This document shows positions 23,266 through 34,740 of a stretch of DNA of 64,000 bases, one piece after another. The DNA lies in assembly GCA_009193035.1 (NCBI GenBank), contig SWDT01000011.1, forward strand, positions 1,054,001 to 1,118,000, read 5' to 3'. The position numbers were made by a program, and so were the translations under genes. The DNA comes from Halicephalobus mephisto. Lineage: Eukaryota > Nematoda > Chromadorea > Rhabditida > Panagrolaimidae. Within the stretch, counting starts at the first letter, position 1. Every line of letters starts with the position of its first letter. The notes beneath the pieces were generated by a model that was not told the DNA's origin, made no database searches, and saw only the letters and a list, made by a program, of their open reading frames with translations.

Positions 23266-24779
23266 GTTTGGATTTCTTTTGTAAGATGGCATTTGTGGAT
23301 TCTTCGTACTGTAGGATACTGATTCACTTAAGTTAATAAAACCAAATATCTGGATTTCTAGAATCAAAATGACGAATCCTATTCTGACGTTAAAATTTCA
23401 AATTTCAACTTTTAATTCTAAGTTCCAATTTAAATGAAAAAAAAACTTTATTTAAAATAGAAAAATTTTTCAAGATCAAAATGACGAATCATATTCTGAC
23501 GTTAAAATTTCAAATTTCGACTTTTAATCCCAAATTCCAATTTAAATGAAAAAAAAGAACTTTATTTAAAATAGGGAAATTTTTCAAAATCAAAATGACG
23601 AATCATATTCTGACCTGGAAATTTCAAATTTCGACTTCGACTCTGATCAGCAGCTCTGGCAACACGGAGCCCAGATTTATCCTAGTTATCTCCGAGGACA
23701 GATATAATACGGATTAAAAATCACTAAAACTACAATATTTTTTTGTATTATTTTTCCGATATTTAATTCCATTTAAAATTACTGTAGTTTTATTTAAGAT
23801 ATTTTTTATTTCGATTTTAGAAAATTTTGTTATAATTTGAGACAACTTTTATTTCATTTAAAGTAGTTTTTACTATATTTTAAATAATCTTAGTTTTATT
23901 ATAAATAATTTTTATTTTTAAACATAATTTTTATTTTATTTTAAATAATTTTTATATTTTCTAAACAGTTGTAATTTTGTTATAAATAATTTTAGTCTTA
24001 TTTCAAGTAATTTTTATATTTTTTAAATAGTTGTAATTTTATCATAAATAATTTTTGTTTTTAAACATAATTTTAATCTTATTTTAAATAATTTTAATCT
24101 TTTTTAAATAGTTATAATTTTTTTATAAATAATTTTTGTTTTTTTTTCAGATGATTACAGTCCTATTTAAAATAATTTCTGTTTTTTCAAATGATTACAG
24201 TCCTATTTAAAATAATTTCTGTTTTTTTTTTCAGATGATTGCAGTCCTATTTAAAATAATTTTTGTTTTTTTGGATAGTGTTGGATTGCGCACAATCTAT
24301 TTGAGTGGAAGTTTGTATAACTTTGGTCCCGAAGGGAAATACCCTGAGGACCAACGAAAGATATACGATTGCGGATTGGCGGCAATTTTAAAATTACGCA
24401 ATAATTTTTATAGAGTTGTGATTTTTCTCATGTCTCCGATTTTATAAAGTTATTTTATATATTTTTCGTCTACAAGCGGATCCGGAACCCCCAGATACGG
24501 TCTAACAGATAGTTTTGGTCTTATTTGAAATAACTTTGGTTTAATTTTAAAGATTTTTAAATTTTAAATGGCTTCAGAATTATTTTGGATAACTTTAATT
24601 TTATTTTAGATAGTTTCGGTTGTATTTTAGATGGCTTCAGAATTTTTTTAGACAGTTGTAGTCCTATTTAGATGGCTTCAGTACTATTTGAAATGGCTTC
24701 GGTTTTACCTAAGATAACTAAATACTGATTTTTTATTTTTACCTATGTCGAAATCTGTAACTTTTTAGTTTTTCCTTGA

Positions 24780-25560
24780 TGCAGCTAAGTGCTGGGGCAG
24801 AAAAGTAAACTAAAAAAAAGGACCTGAAGCGAGAGCCTGAACATCAGGGAATGTGGGATACTGTAGGACATGGGTGAGATTCTATATTCTATTCTGTTAA
24901 ATTGCATTGTATATTGTATTTTTGGCTTACTTTTTAGTAAAAATCACAACAATACTTCTGTTTTCTATTTTAATAGTTGTTTTTTAACCGATACAATCCC
25001 ATTATTAAGTTACTTTTCGAACAGCAACTAGACCAGAAAAAAAGGACCTGAAGCGAGAGCCTGAATATCAGGGAATGTGGGATACTGTAGGACATGGGTG
25101 AGATTCTATATTCTATTCTGTTAAATTGCATTATATATTGTATTTTTGACTTATTTTTTAATAAAAATCACAATAATACTTCTGTTTTCTATCTTAATAG
25201 TTGTTTTTTAACCGATACAATCCCATTATTAAGTTACTTTTCGAACAGCAACTAGACCAGAAAAAAAGGACCCGAAGCGAGAGCCTGAACATCAGGGAAT
25301 GTGGGATACTGTAGCGTATGAGTGAAATTCTCTATTCTATTTTATTAAATTGCATTATATATTTTATTTTTACTTTACTTTTTAGTAAAAATTACCATAA
25401 TACTTGTTTTCTATCTTAATACGATGGAATACTGTATATCTTGGATGAAATTCTCAGCTATCTTGTGGAAGAAAATATAAAAATTGGATCCCTATTGTTT
25501 TAGTAAAAAGTAGTAAAATACTTCTTTTTTTGTTTTAAAAGGAAAAACAGATCGATTACC
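24780..25560 (+). repeat. Dispersed repeat family 1, locus 2: three long tandem units
   Basis: Three units of about 230 bp carry AAAAAGGACCTGAAGCGAGA, then GAATGTGGGATACTGTAGGA. Each continues through TTCTATTCTGTTAAATTGCAT to TTTTTAACCGATACAATCCC. The units are near 24815, 25045 and 25265. This is the opposite orientation from loci 1, 3 and 4. Confidence 0.8.
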
Positions 25561-26269
25561 GTTCTAGTCCGACGGAAGACTGGATTTCCTGAGACTGCTT
25601 CAGTTATCCTGGCCGTTGTTCTCCAGTTTCCGTCCTTGATGTTTTTCCGGATTTCAAGAACTTCTTAATCATGACGTCATCGATGAATTCCATATGTTCT
25701 TAAATTATTTCCTAATCGACAAAATAGTAAAAATAAATCAATAAACTAAAAGATACAGTATCTTTTGAATACGTTGGATCTTCTGACGTCATATTTCCCA
25801 CAGATGAAGAAAAACATCTTCGTAGTTTTAGTCTACAGTAATTTTTTTAAAATTACTTTTTAAAAATTATTATTTTTTACTTAGATACTGTAATGGGTAA
25901 CTATCAACTTCCTAAACTTTCTGACACAGTATTTTTTAAAATAAAAATAAATATTTTTATAGTTTCAGTCTACAGTAATCTTTTTAAAAATTATTATTTT
26001 TTACTTGGATACTGTAATGGGTAACTATCAACTTTCTGAACTTTCTGGTACAGTATTTTTTAAAATAAAATATCTTCGTTATTTAAGTCTACAGTAATCT
26101 TTTTAAAATTACTCTTTAAAAATTATTTTTTCCCTCATTACTGTAATGGATAATTTCTAGTTTATTATGTTTTCTGACCTTACTGTAGATGTTGATCAAA
26201 ATTAAATTCGGAATTTTAATTAAAAATAAAAAATTATTCAAAAATTAAGTGAACTTTATTCGAGAAAAT

Positions 26270-29200
26270 CTAAGAAGTAATAATTTCCAAAGCAAGTTTA
26301 TAAACAAAGTAGGCACAGAAGATATTCAAGAGGCCGATACTGTAACTTTTTCCTGACGAGATCTGACGGAGTTCTGAAATGGGTAAAATTAATCATTATT
26401 GCAAAAATTAGAAATAAGTGATGTTGGGAAATTGTCTCGACACGAATTTTCGGAACATTCTAGAAATTTCCACAGAATTTTAGAAATTTCAGATTCCTTA
26501 AAATTTCAGAATTTTCGAAATTTCAGATTCCTTAAAATTTCAGGAAACTTCAGAATTTTGAAATTTTAGAATTCTTCAAACTCCAAAATTATAGAAAATT
26601 TCAAAATTCTTTGAATTTCAGAATTCTTCAAATTTCAGAAAACTCCACAATTTTGAAATTTCAGAATTACAGAAAATTTCAGAATCCTTCAATTTCCGAA
26701 TTTCCAGAATTCTTCAAATTTCAGGAAACTCCACAATTTTGAAATTTCAGAATTCTTCAAACTCCAGAATTACAGAAAATTTCAGAATCCTTAAAATTTC
26801 AGAAAACTCCAGAATGTTTTGCAAGTTCTAGAATGTTCGAGAATCTTCTGCCAAATTCTAGACACTTTTACTGAATTCTAACGAAATTTCTAATCGAAAA
26901 CAGTGCCTGGTGAGGAGTGCGGATTCTGAACAGGTGGTTCGTGTGATCTTCGTTTGTTGCTGGCTTCGATCAAGTTGGAGTCAACGTCGTCGTCGTCGAT
27001 TTCAGAATCAGGTCCTGAAGCTGAACCTAAAATCGTGAGTGATTTGAACAAAAAAAATCAGGAAAAAAGTGAAAGATTACAGTAGGACAATCACAGTAAA
27101 CTAAACTGACCTTCGGTGAAAAGAATAGAATTACTTTCATGCCAGGGGGCTTCTGAAGTAATAAAAAAAAATAAATTTATAATAATTTAAAAATTTTTTT
27201 ACCTATTAATTTTATTTCTGCAAAATGACTACCGTAATCGTTCGTGGCGAGACATCTGTAAGACCCCAGTTGGTTCTGTTCGAGTTCCTTGATTTCCAAA
27301 ACATGGACACTTTTGTACTTTTCCGCGACGGCCTGTTCGGTGGAGTACTTGTTCGAATCGAAGAGCTCGAGGTCTTCGTGGAGCCAGGTGACCATTGCCC
27401 GAGGCCAGGCTTCGACGTTGCAAACTAACCTGACCAAAGATCCTTTTCTTGCTTCAACTACAGTAGCCTGAGGAATTACAATAGGTTCAAAAGTAACATG
27501 AAGTTTAACTGTCCAAGATTCATCCGGAGGAATACCGTTACTAGCCACACAAACGTATTCCGACATGTGTTTTCGACTGACTTTTGTCAAATGAAGTTTC
27601 GAGCCGTTGTGAACACTAGCTCCGAACCCCGTGGCTCCGTTGAATCTGATTATCTGTCGATCGGCCCTTCTCCAGATGACAGAAGGAGGCGGATTCCCGT
27701 GGGCATGGCAGGTGAGGGTCACGTTGTGGCCTTCTCTGACCTCCACAGCCGAAGGGGTCGAGCTCCTGGTTACAGTAGGAGGAACTGAAAAAGTTAATTA
27801 TTGCTACTTTTTGCATCAATAAAATGATTCATATTTACGAATTTACAGAATTTCTCAAGTCAGGTTTATGGGATTTCGTAATTGATATAATATTAAGTTT
27901 AGTGCAATTGTAGAAATATTTTGGAAAGAATGTTTTTAATTTTCATATAAAATCACAGGAGAGTTGAGACAAAGTAAAATAAATTTACTCCCACTGGTTT
28001 TCAAAAACGAAAAAAAAAACAAATTCGCACTTGATAAAAAAAGAATGAATGGTTGCCAAAAGTGACTCGCACTGACAATTTTAAAAAAAGGAATAATTGG
28101 TCTAATTTTCGCTTGATAAAAAAAATGGTTGTCAAAAGTGACTCGCACTGACAATTTTAAACAAAGGAATGATTGGTCCAACTCCCACTTGCTATATTTT
28201 TAGAAAAGGAATGATTGATCTAATTTTCGCTTGATAAAAAAGAATGAATGGCTGCCAAAAAGTGATTCGCATTTATTTTTATCCTAAAAACTGATCAATT
28301 TAACTTGCGCTTGATATATAAAATAACTTTTGGGACAGTTTGCCAAAATTAATTCTCATTGGTTTTTAACCTAAAACTTGATTGATTTGACTTCGATATA
28401 TGAAAAGAATCAATTTTTGAAAAATTTTATCGAAATTAATTTTTACTTAAAAAATAACCTAATTCGTCCTTGATTTAAAAAATAAATTATTTTTGGGGAA
28501 TTTTCAACAACGATGTTTAATTATTTTTTTTCTATTTTTCCTTTAGATTTTTCAAAGATATCCCTTCATTAAGCTCGGGAGACTTTGAACGAGGGCCTTG
28601 TTTCTTGAAAGGTCAATTATCTTTCTTCTAATATTGTCGAATAAATAAAATATGCAAAGAGTAATTAAGCTGGCGGCAATTTTTGAAGATTTATAGTTGC
28701 CTCGCAACCTCCTCATTCATTCAGACTCCTGTTGCGACAAAACTGCTCATTCGATTTTCGACCAAATTACTCTGTTGGAGACCAGTTTTATCTCGATTTT
28801 TGGTTCTGTCGGGTTTCAAATTCATTTCCAAAGAAATCGAAAAAGATTGCCACGACCCGGGATCGAACCGGGGACCTTTAGATCTTCAGTCTAACGCTCT
28901 CCCGACTGAGCTATCATGGCGCTGGTGCATCGAGTAAATGGAGAAATTAAAAACTGAATAAAAAAAGATAAAATTTGAATTTTTTCAAAAAAATACAATT
29001 TTCAAAAAACCTACTTTTAAGATTAAGATAAGCAGTTTTTGCAAGGACAGGATTGGAATTTAATTGGCAAATGTATCCTCCAACATCGGATTCTTGGACG
29101 TTTTTGACCTTCAGAATCCATTCGTCGTGGGTCGGTTTCGGAATTACTTCGTATTTTTCTCTCTGACGAAATATCTGAAAATCCTGCATAATTTTTGATT

Positions 29201-32200
29201 AATGGATTAAAGCAATCACCCTATCGTCAAATGCGATTAACCGCGGGGGATCGTCGGCTCTGATGAAAGCCACCTGAAACAATTTCGACAAATTCAAATT
29301 TTTTATTTCAAAAAACTAATAATGAAATTAATAAAAATAAATAAAATATTATTTCCAATGATGTAAATTTGTTTTAATTTCTTAAATTTCTATTTTTTTT
29401 GAAAATTAGTCTTTAAACGAAAATTTTTAAACTTATTTTTGGATTACGGTCATAATTAGAACAAATTAGAAAACTAATAATGAAATTAATAAAAATAAAT
29501 AAAATATTATTTCTGACTAAATATGTTTTAATTTTTTAAATTTCTATTTTTTTTTAAAATTATAAAAATTGGTCTTGAAACGAAAATTTTCAAACTTATT
29601 GTTGGATTGTGTGCTTATTTACTGTACATCTAGAAGTCATTGTTTAAATTTTTAATCAAAGAAAGAATTAAAAATCAATCGTGTCAGGACCACTGTTTTG
29701 AATTTTTTTCTCAAACTGAAAATTGGAAAATCACTGGTCTCGCTGCGAATAATATTCGAAAAATCATTAAATTCCAGATCGGAAAACGAACAGAACACTA
29801 TTCTTGTCAGGACCATTGTTTCGAATTTTTCATCAGAAAACAAAAATTAAGAAATTATTAAATGAAATTTCGTCGGTCCCGCCGCGAATGATGCTTAATG
29901 GACCATCAGCCGGATTTATAATCGACAAATGAGTCAAATATCGTTCGCGGGGGATTATTATCCAAAAAGTTTCTCGATATAATGGACATAAGAAGGCACC
30001 AATTAAGGAGACGTTGGTCCTGCTGCGAAGGATCCTCGAATAGTGACTCTTCAACGCAGAGTAATTAAGCCCATTATAGAGGAGCAAATCAAGCACCTTT
30101 CGTGGCAGGACCAAGGATATTTGATTTAGCAATTTCAACATTCATTTTCTAGAGAGATTTCTTGAGTAACGGTCCCGTCACGAATGATACTTAATTTCTT
30201 GTATCACAAACTTGTTTACTGATCTTTTAAACACCTTTCGTGGCAGGACCAAGGATATTTGATTTAGAAATTTAAATCTCAATTCTCTGCAAAAATTTCG
30301 TAAGTAACGGTCCCATCACGAATGATATTTAATTTCCTCTATCACAAACTTGTTTACTGATTTATTAAACATATTTCGTGACAGGACCAAAGATATTTGA
30401 TTTAGCAATTTCAACATTTATTTTCTAGAGAGATTTCTTAAGTAACGGTCCCGTCACGAATGATATTTAATTTCCTCTATCACAAACTTGGTTACTGATC
30501 TTTTAAGCACTTTTCGTGCTGAAACCGAAGAGTTTTCATTTGAAAATTTCTCCAACTTTCATTCTCAAAAAACATATCTAATGGTCCTGCCACGAATTAT
30601 GCTTAATTTTTTCTATTATCAATTTAGTTAATCATCTTTTTAATGATTCGTGTCGGGACTAGTTTTCTCGATTTTGATTTTCAAAAACATCTTTCGATGG
30701 TCCTGACACGAATAATGTTTAATTTTTCTTTTTACTGTAAACCAGATCATCAGTTTTAAATTATTCCTACCATGTGTCTTCCTCTGTCGGTTACTCTACA
30801 CCGGAACTCCACGTCGTCTCCCTTAACGGCCGTGACATTGTGCATGATATCCGCGGCGAAGACCGGAGGCGGATTCCGGACACATACTGAAATCTCCAGG
30901 TCATCATCTGTTTCATCTTCATTAATCCCCTTCCGATCAATTTTTAAAATCGAAATTCCCAAAATTTTACTGTTTTTTGATCAAAAATTTTTTAAATTTA
31001 TTTTTTTTTAAATCGAAATTTCCAAAATTTTATTTTTTTTAAATAAAAAATTTTAAAATTTTACTTTTTTTTTAAAATCAAAAATTTTTAAAATTTATTT
31101 TTTTTAAAATTGAATTTTTTGAAAATTAAATTTTGCGGATTTTGAAGGTCAAAAAAAGGATTAAGTTCTTGGGAAGCTTTTAAAAGACCAGATTAACTTT
31201 CCAAGGACAAAAACCAGATGCTCTTTTGGAACTTTAATCCAGTAAATCAAAACTTGCTCATTTAGGGCTAAATCCGGACCAGATGGATCATCTTCAAAGG
31301 TCAAAGAAATTTCATTTTTTGGAAAAATTAAATCAAAATTATTTATTTTAAATTAAATTTATACAAAATGGAGCATTTTTGAAAATTAAAAAAATTTCAT
31401 TTTTTACAAAAATTAAATCGAAAATTATTTATTTTAAATTAAATTTATACAAAGTGAATCATCTTTGAAAATTAAAGAAATTTGATTTTTTACAAAAATT
31501 AAATCGAAAATTATTTATTTAAAATTAAATTTAAACTAAACGAATCATCTTCAAAAGTCAAAGAAATTTGATTTTTCGAACAAAAAATTAATTAAAATTT
31601 GCTCATTTGAGATTAAATCTGGACCAGATGAATCTTTATTCAAAAATTAAAGAAATCCAATTTTAAAAAAAAGTTTCATTTAATAATTGTAGAAAATCTT
31701 TGAAACGGATGACTTTTAAAATATTTGGCAATTTTTGGATGTCTAAGTTAGGTCTATCAGGCTAGTTGAGATCCTTCCGAAAGTAATCCGACTTTTCAGA
31801 ATAGGGAAGATTTTCGAAGACATTTTGTAATCTTCTCATACCTATGATCTTTAAATTAGGTCCTATTAAGCTAGTCTAGGTCCTTTCAGAACATATGGGT
31901 AGTTTTCTCGGACTTGTGCATCTTTGATTTAGGTCTTGCTAAAGTGACTTAGGTCTTTTTAGGTCCTTTTACAATTTTCTCAAATCTGTAGATCCTTAAT
32001 TTAAGTCCTGTTAGGCTGGTCTAGGTCTTTTTAGACCCTTGTACAATCTTTTCAAATCCACAGATCCTGTTAGGCTGGTCTAGGTCTTTTTAGGTCCTTT
32101 TACAATTTTCTCAAATCCATAGATCCTTAATTTAAGTCCTGTTAGGCTGGTCTAGGTCTTTTTAGACCCTTGTACAATCTTTTCAAACCCACAGATCCTT

Positions 32201-32486
32201 AATTTAGGTCCTGTTAGGCTGGTCTAGATCTTTTTAAGTCCTTGTACAACCTTTTCAAACCCACAGGTCTTGTTGGGCCAGTCCAGGTCTTTGCAGACCA
32301 GATCTAAGAAGATAAAAAACTCAAATTTGACATTGAGTAAAAAATATAATTTCAATCATATTTCATATACTGTAATTATCTACATAAAAACATTATCCCC
32401 AGATGGCACCACTGACGCCGATGACAAGAAATCCAAAAAATCCAAGACTCACCGCTGAATAACTGGCATAGCAAAGACGGAAACAT
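26270..32486 (-). CDS. rig-5: Immunoglobulin-superfamily cell-surface protein, RIG-5/DIP/IgLON type
   Basis: These proteins are neuronal surface recognition molecules with three Ig domains, often GPI-anchored. Proposed exons are 32486-32453 (start, least certain), 30886-30771, 29273-29220, 29174-29015, 27784-27203, 27152-27111, 27026-26907 and 26373-26270, all in phase, giving 403 residues. Ig1 includes VEFRCRVTDRGRHM, VAFIRADDPPRLIAFDDR and SDVGGYICQLNS. Ig2 includes NVTLTCHAHGNPPPSVIWRR and HMSEYVCVASNGIPPDESWT. Ig3 includes LVRLVCNVEAWPRAMVTW and LGSYRCLATNDYGSH. The last exon ends in SSGKSYSIGLLNIFCAYFVY and a short tail, the look of a GPI signal, followed by AATAAA. The junction into it needs a GC donor; without splicing, the preceding exon reads through to an early stop. 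The RIG-5 name rests on remembered similarity in Ig2. Confidence 0.85.
27800..28330 (-). repeat. Dispersed intronic repeat, copy 2, in a rig-5 intron
   Basis: From TTTTTGCATCAATAAAATGA this copies 13022-13500 almost base for base for about 200 bp. Tandem units with TGCCAAAAGTGACTCGCACT follow at about 28055, 28134 and 28255. More decayed units continue to about 28490. Confidence 0.7.
28848..28920 (-). tRNA. tRNA-Phe (GAA)
   Basis: The minus strand reads a 73-nt cloverleaf. The acceptor stem GCCATGA pairs with TCGTGGC (one T-G wobble), followed by discriminator A. The D arm contains the A-box phrase TAGCTCAGTCGGGAGAGC. The anticodon arm is TTAGA-CTGAAGA-TCTAA with anticodon GAA. The T arm contains the B-box GGTTCGATCCC. 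There is no intron. A run of five T follows directly downstream as a Pol III terminator. The gene lies inside the large rig-5 intron 27785-29014, on the same strand as its host. Confidence 0.95.
29640..30735. repeat. Alternating inverted-core repeat array in a rig-5 intron
   Basis: A core TTCGTGGCAGGACC alternates about every 65-75 bp with its reverse-complement version GGTCCCGTCACGAAT. Forward cores are near 29685, 29806, 30098, 30236, 30375 and 30647. Reverse cores are near 29875, 30010, 30169, 30305, 30445, 30582 and 30698. Spacers are also repeated (TTGATTTAGCAATTTCAACA; CTATCACAAACTTGTTTACT). The same type of array is in the FAS1 gene at 43460-44230. Confidence 0.8.
30887..32452. repeat. 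Repeats in the first (putative) rig-5 intron
   Basis: 31310-31680 repeats a unit of about 105 bp containing AAAAATTAAATCGAAAATTA. 31740-32290 repeats GTTAGGCTGGTCTAGGTCTT with TTAGACCCTTGTACAATCTT about every 70 bp. The TTAGGC inside that unit occurs once per copy and is not a telomere run. No gene is supported apart from the candidate first exon at 32453-32486. Confidence 0.6.
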
Positions 32487-33929
32487 TAAAATCGAAGAAG
32501 ATTCAGCCATTTTTGTTTTTTTAAATAAACATTTTTTTCAAACTAAAAAATCAAAAATTTTATAAAAATTATAAAATTTCAAAAATGCCTAAGGCGTTTT
32601 TGGTTTATTTAAAGTCAAAAATAATTAAAAAGAAAAATTTCGAAAAAAGTTAGTTTCAAATTTGGCAAAAATAATAAAAAAGAAAAAATTTGAAAAAAAT
32701 CAGTTTCAAATTTGACAAAAATAATATTAAAAAATATTTTTGAAGAAAGTTTCAAATTTGGCAAAAATAATAAAAAAGAAAAATTTTGAAAAAAGTCAGT
32801 TTCAAATTTGGCAAAAATAATATTAAAAAAATTTTTGAAAAAAGTTAGTTTCAAATTTGGCAAAAATAAGAAAAAGCTAAAATTGAAATCTCCGAAAGCA
32901 GATAAAAGAACGGAAAACATGAGTGTCCCGGAATGAAATGGATTGCACGGTCTTTTTACGGACTTAACTGGTCAGCAGATCAATTGGATTATCCCCCAAT
33001 GAGATCCCTGGAGAGATTTAACGAACCCATAAATGGATTCTAGATCATTATGGACACTAGTTGGCAAGATTCATAAATGGTCAATTTCAATGACGTTCGA
33101 AAAATGATTCACATAAGCAAAAATTATGGAAAAATTAAAAATTTTCATAAAAAAGTTAAAATTTATTTATGGAAAAAGTTAAAATTTATTTATGAAAAAT
33201 TTTAAGATTTATTTATAAAAAAAGTTAAAATTTATTTATGAAAAACAATTAAAAGTTTTTATAAAAAAAGTTAAAATTATTTAAGGAAAAAATTAAAATT
33301 TTCATAAAAAAGTTAAAATTTATTTATAAAAAAATTAAAAATTATTTATGAAAACATTTAAAATTATTTATTTTTAAAATTATATGATTTAATTTTTTTT
33401 CAGAATTAAGATAGAAATTTTAAAATTTTTTTCCTGAAATTTTGGAAATAATTTTTAATTTTAGTTTTATTTTAAAAAAACTTTTCTGAAATTTGGAAAT
33501 AATTTTTAATTTTATAAATAGTGTAATTTTGGCGTGTTATAATGGTTGATCGAGTTTGATTCTTTTAATAAATTTAATTATCCAAGTTTTAGGTGAAAAA
33601 TAAGTACTATTGCTGTCATTATCCGAGGACTGTATTGAGCACTTTTCGAGGGTCTTAATTGGGGTCTCGGTTAATAATCCTCTTGACTTTTCGAGTATCA
33701 GCTGTCTCGCACTGGTCCAAGGACCGAAAATTCGGAATTTGTTTTTCCAAAGTTTCCAGTTTTATCGAGTACAAATTCGGCAATTTTCAATTTCGTGTCA
33801 ATGCCAGAAAGAGACAATAGTCAGTCAAATCTCGTCAATCGAATGACTTTCCAGGTCCATAATTACTCAAGTCCGAAATTTGTTCCTGGTCGAATTACAA
33901 AGTCATTCGGGTTGAACAGCATCTACCCT

Positions 33930-34740
33930 TCTACAAAAGTTCCTCCCCTGCGGAATTTACTCCCTAAGGACATTTACTTCCTCACAGTATTTGATCCTCT
34001 AAGGAATTTACTCCCTAAGGACATTTACTTCCTTACAAAAGTTCCTCCTCTGAGGAATTTACTCCCTAAGAATATCTACTTCCTCACAGTATTTGATCCT
34101 CTGAGGAATTTACCCCCTAAGAAAATTTACTTCCTTACAAAAGTTCCTCCTCTGAGGAATTTACCCCCTAAAAACATTTACTTTTCTACAACATTTGATC
34201 CCCTGCGGAATTTACCCCCTAAGGATATCTACTTCCTCACAGTATTTGATCCCTTGTGGAATTTACTCTCTAAGAAAATTTACTTCCTTACAAAAGTTCC
34301 TCCCATGCGGAATTTATCCCCTAAGGATATTTACTTCACTACAACATTTGATCCCTTGTGGAATTTACCCCCTAAGGACATTTATTTTCCTATAACAGTT
34401 CCTCCCTAAGGATATTTACTCTCTAAGAACATTTACTCCTCTACAAAATTTACTCCCTAAGGATATCTACTTCCTTACAATATTTGATCCCCTGTGGAAT
34501 TTACCCCTTAAGGATATTTACTTTTCTATAACGATTCCTCCTTTGTGGGATTTACTGTTTTACAACAATTTCTCTTTTGTAGAATTTACTCCCTAAGGAT
34601 ACTTACTTTTCTACAAAAGTTTCTCCTCTGCGGAATTCCTTCTCTTCAGGATACCTATTCCCCCTATGGCAGTTCCGTCTTTGTGAAATCCCCTATAGAA
34701 ATATTTACTTTTTTATTGGAGTTTTTTCTTTGCGGAATTC
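33930..34740 (+). repeat. 51-bp minisatellite with an open frame
   Basis: The unit (AAAGTTCCTCCTCTGAGGAA, then TTTACTCCCTAAGGACATTTACTTCCTTAC) repeats about 15 times. Because 51 is a multiple of 3, the first nine or so units stay open and read KVPPLRNLLPKDIYFLT / VFDPLRNLPPKDIYFLT in a 204-codon ORF (33795-34409). The two-version alternation (KVPP versus FDP) suggests a higher-order dimer. The frame breaks near 34410 while the repeat carries on, so I read it as a minisatellite and not a gene. Confidence 0.8.

Larger units (their letters stand above)
20596..26269. other. Repeat-rich gene desert between ptps-1 and rig-5
   Basis: 20600-22180 and 22480-22830 are runs of AAAATAAAATTAATTTTTAT-like units. 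22190-22480 is less biased and has a 93-codon minus-strand ORF without recognisable features. 22850-23280 contains GAGTTCGAGGTCGAAATTC-type phrases and a large inverted repeat. 23390-23640 has 2-3 copies of a unit of about 117 bp containing ATGACGAATCATATTCTGAC. 23740-24230 is TTTTATTTTAAATAATTTTT repeat. 24780-25560 is dispersed family 1. 25740-26180 has three units of about 120 bp with paired TACTGTA/TACAGTA phrases. I support no gene here. Confidence 0.55.

Noticed and set aside
24235..24447. 70-codon plus-strand ORF with less biased sequence
   Set aside because: It starts inside a T-rich tandem repeat. Only about 40 codons look coding-like and no splice partner is visible.
31740..32290. 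Possible interstitial telomere repeats (TTAGGC)
   Set aside because: TTAGGC occurs only once per unit of about 70 bp inside GTTAGGCTGGTCTAGG. There is no run of hexamers.
33795..34409. 204-codon ORF as a real repetitive protein gene
   Set aside because: The same repeat continues past the stop with broken frames, and there is no splice context, signal or conserved start. It is kept only as a minisatellite with a note.
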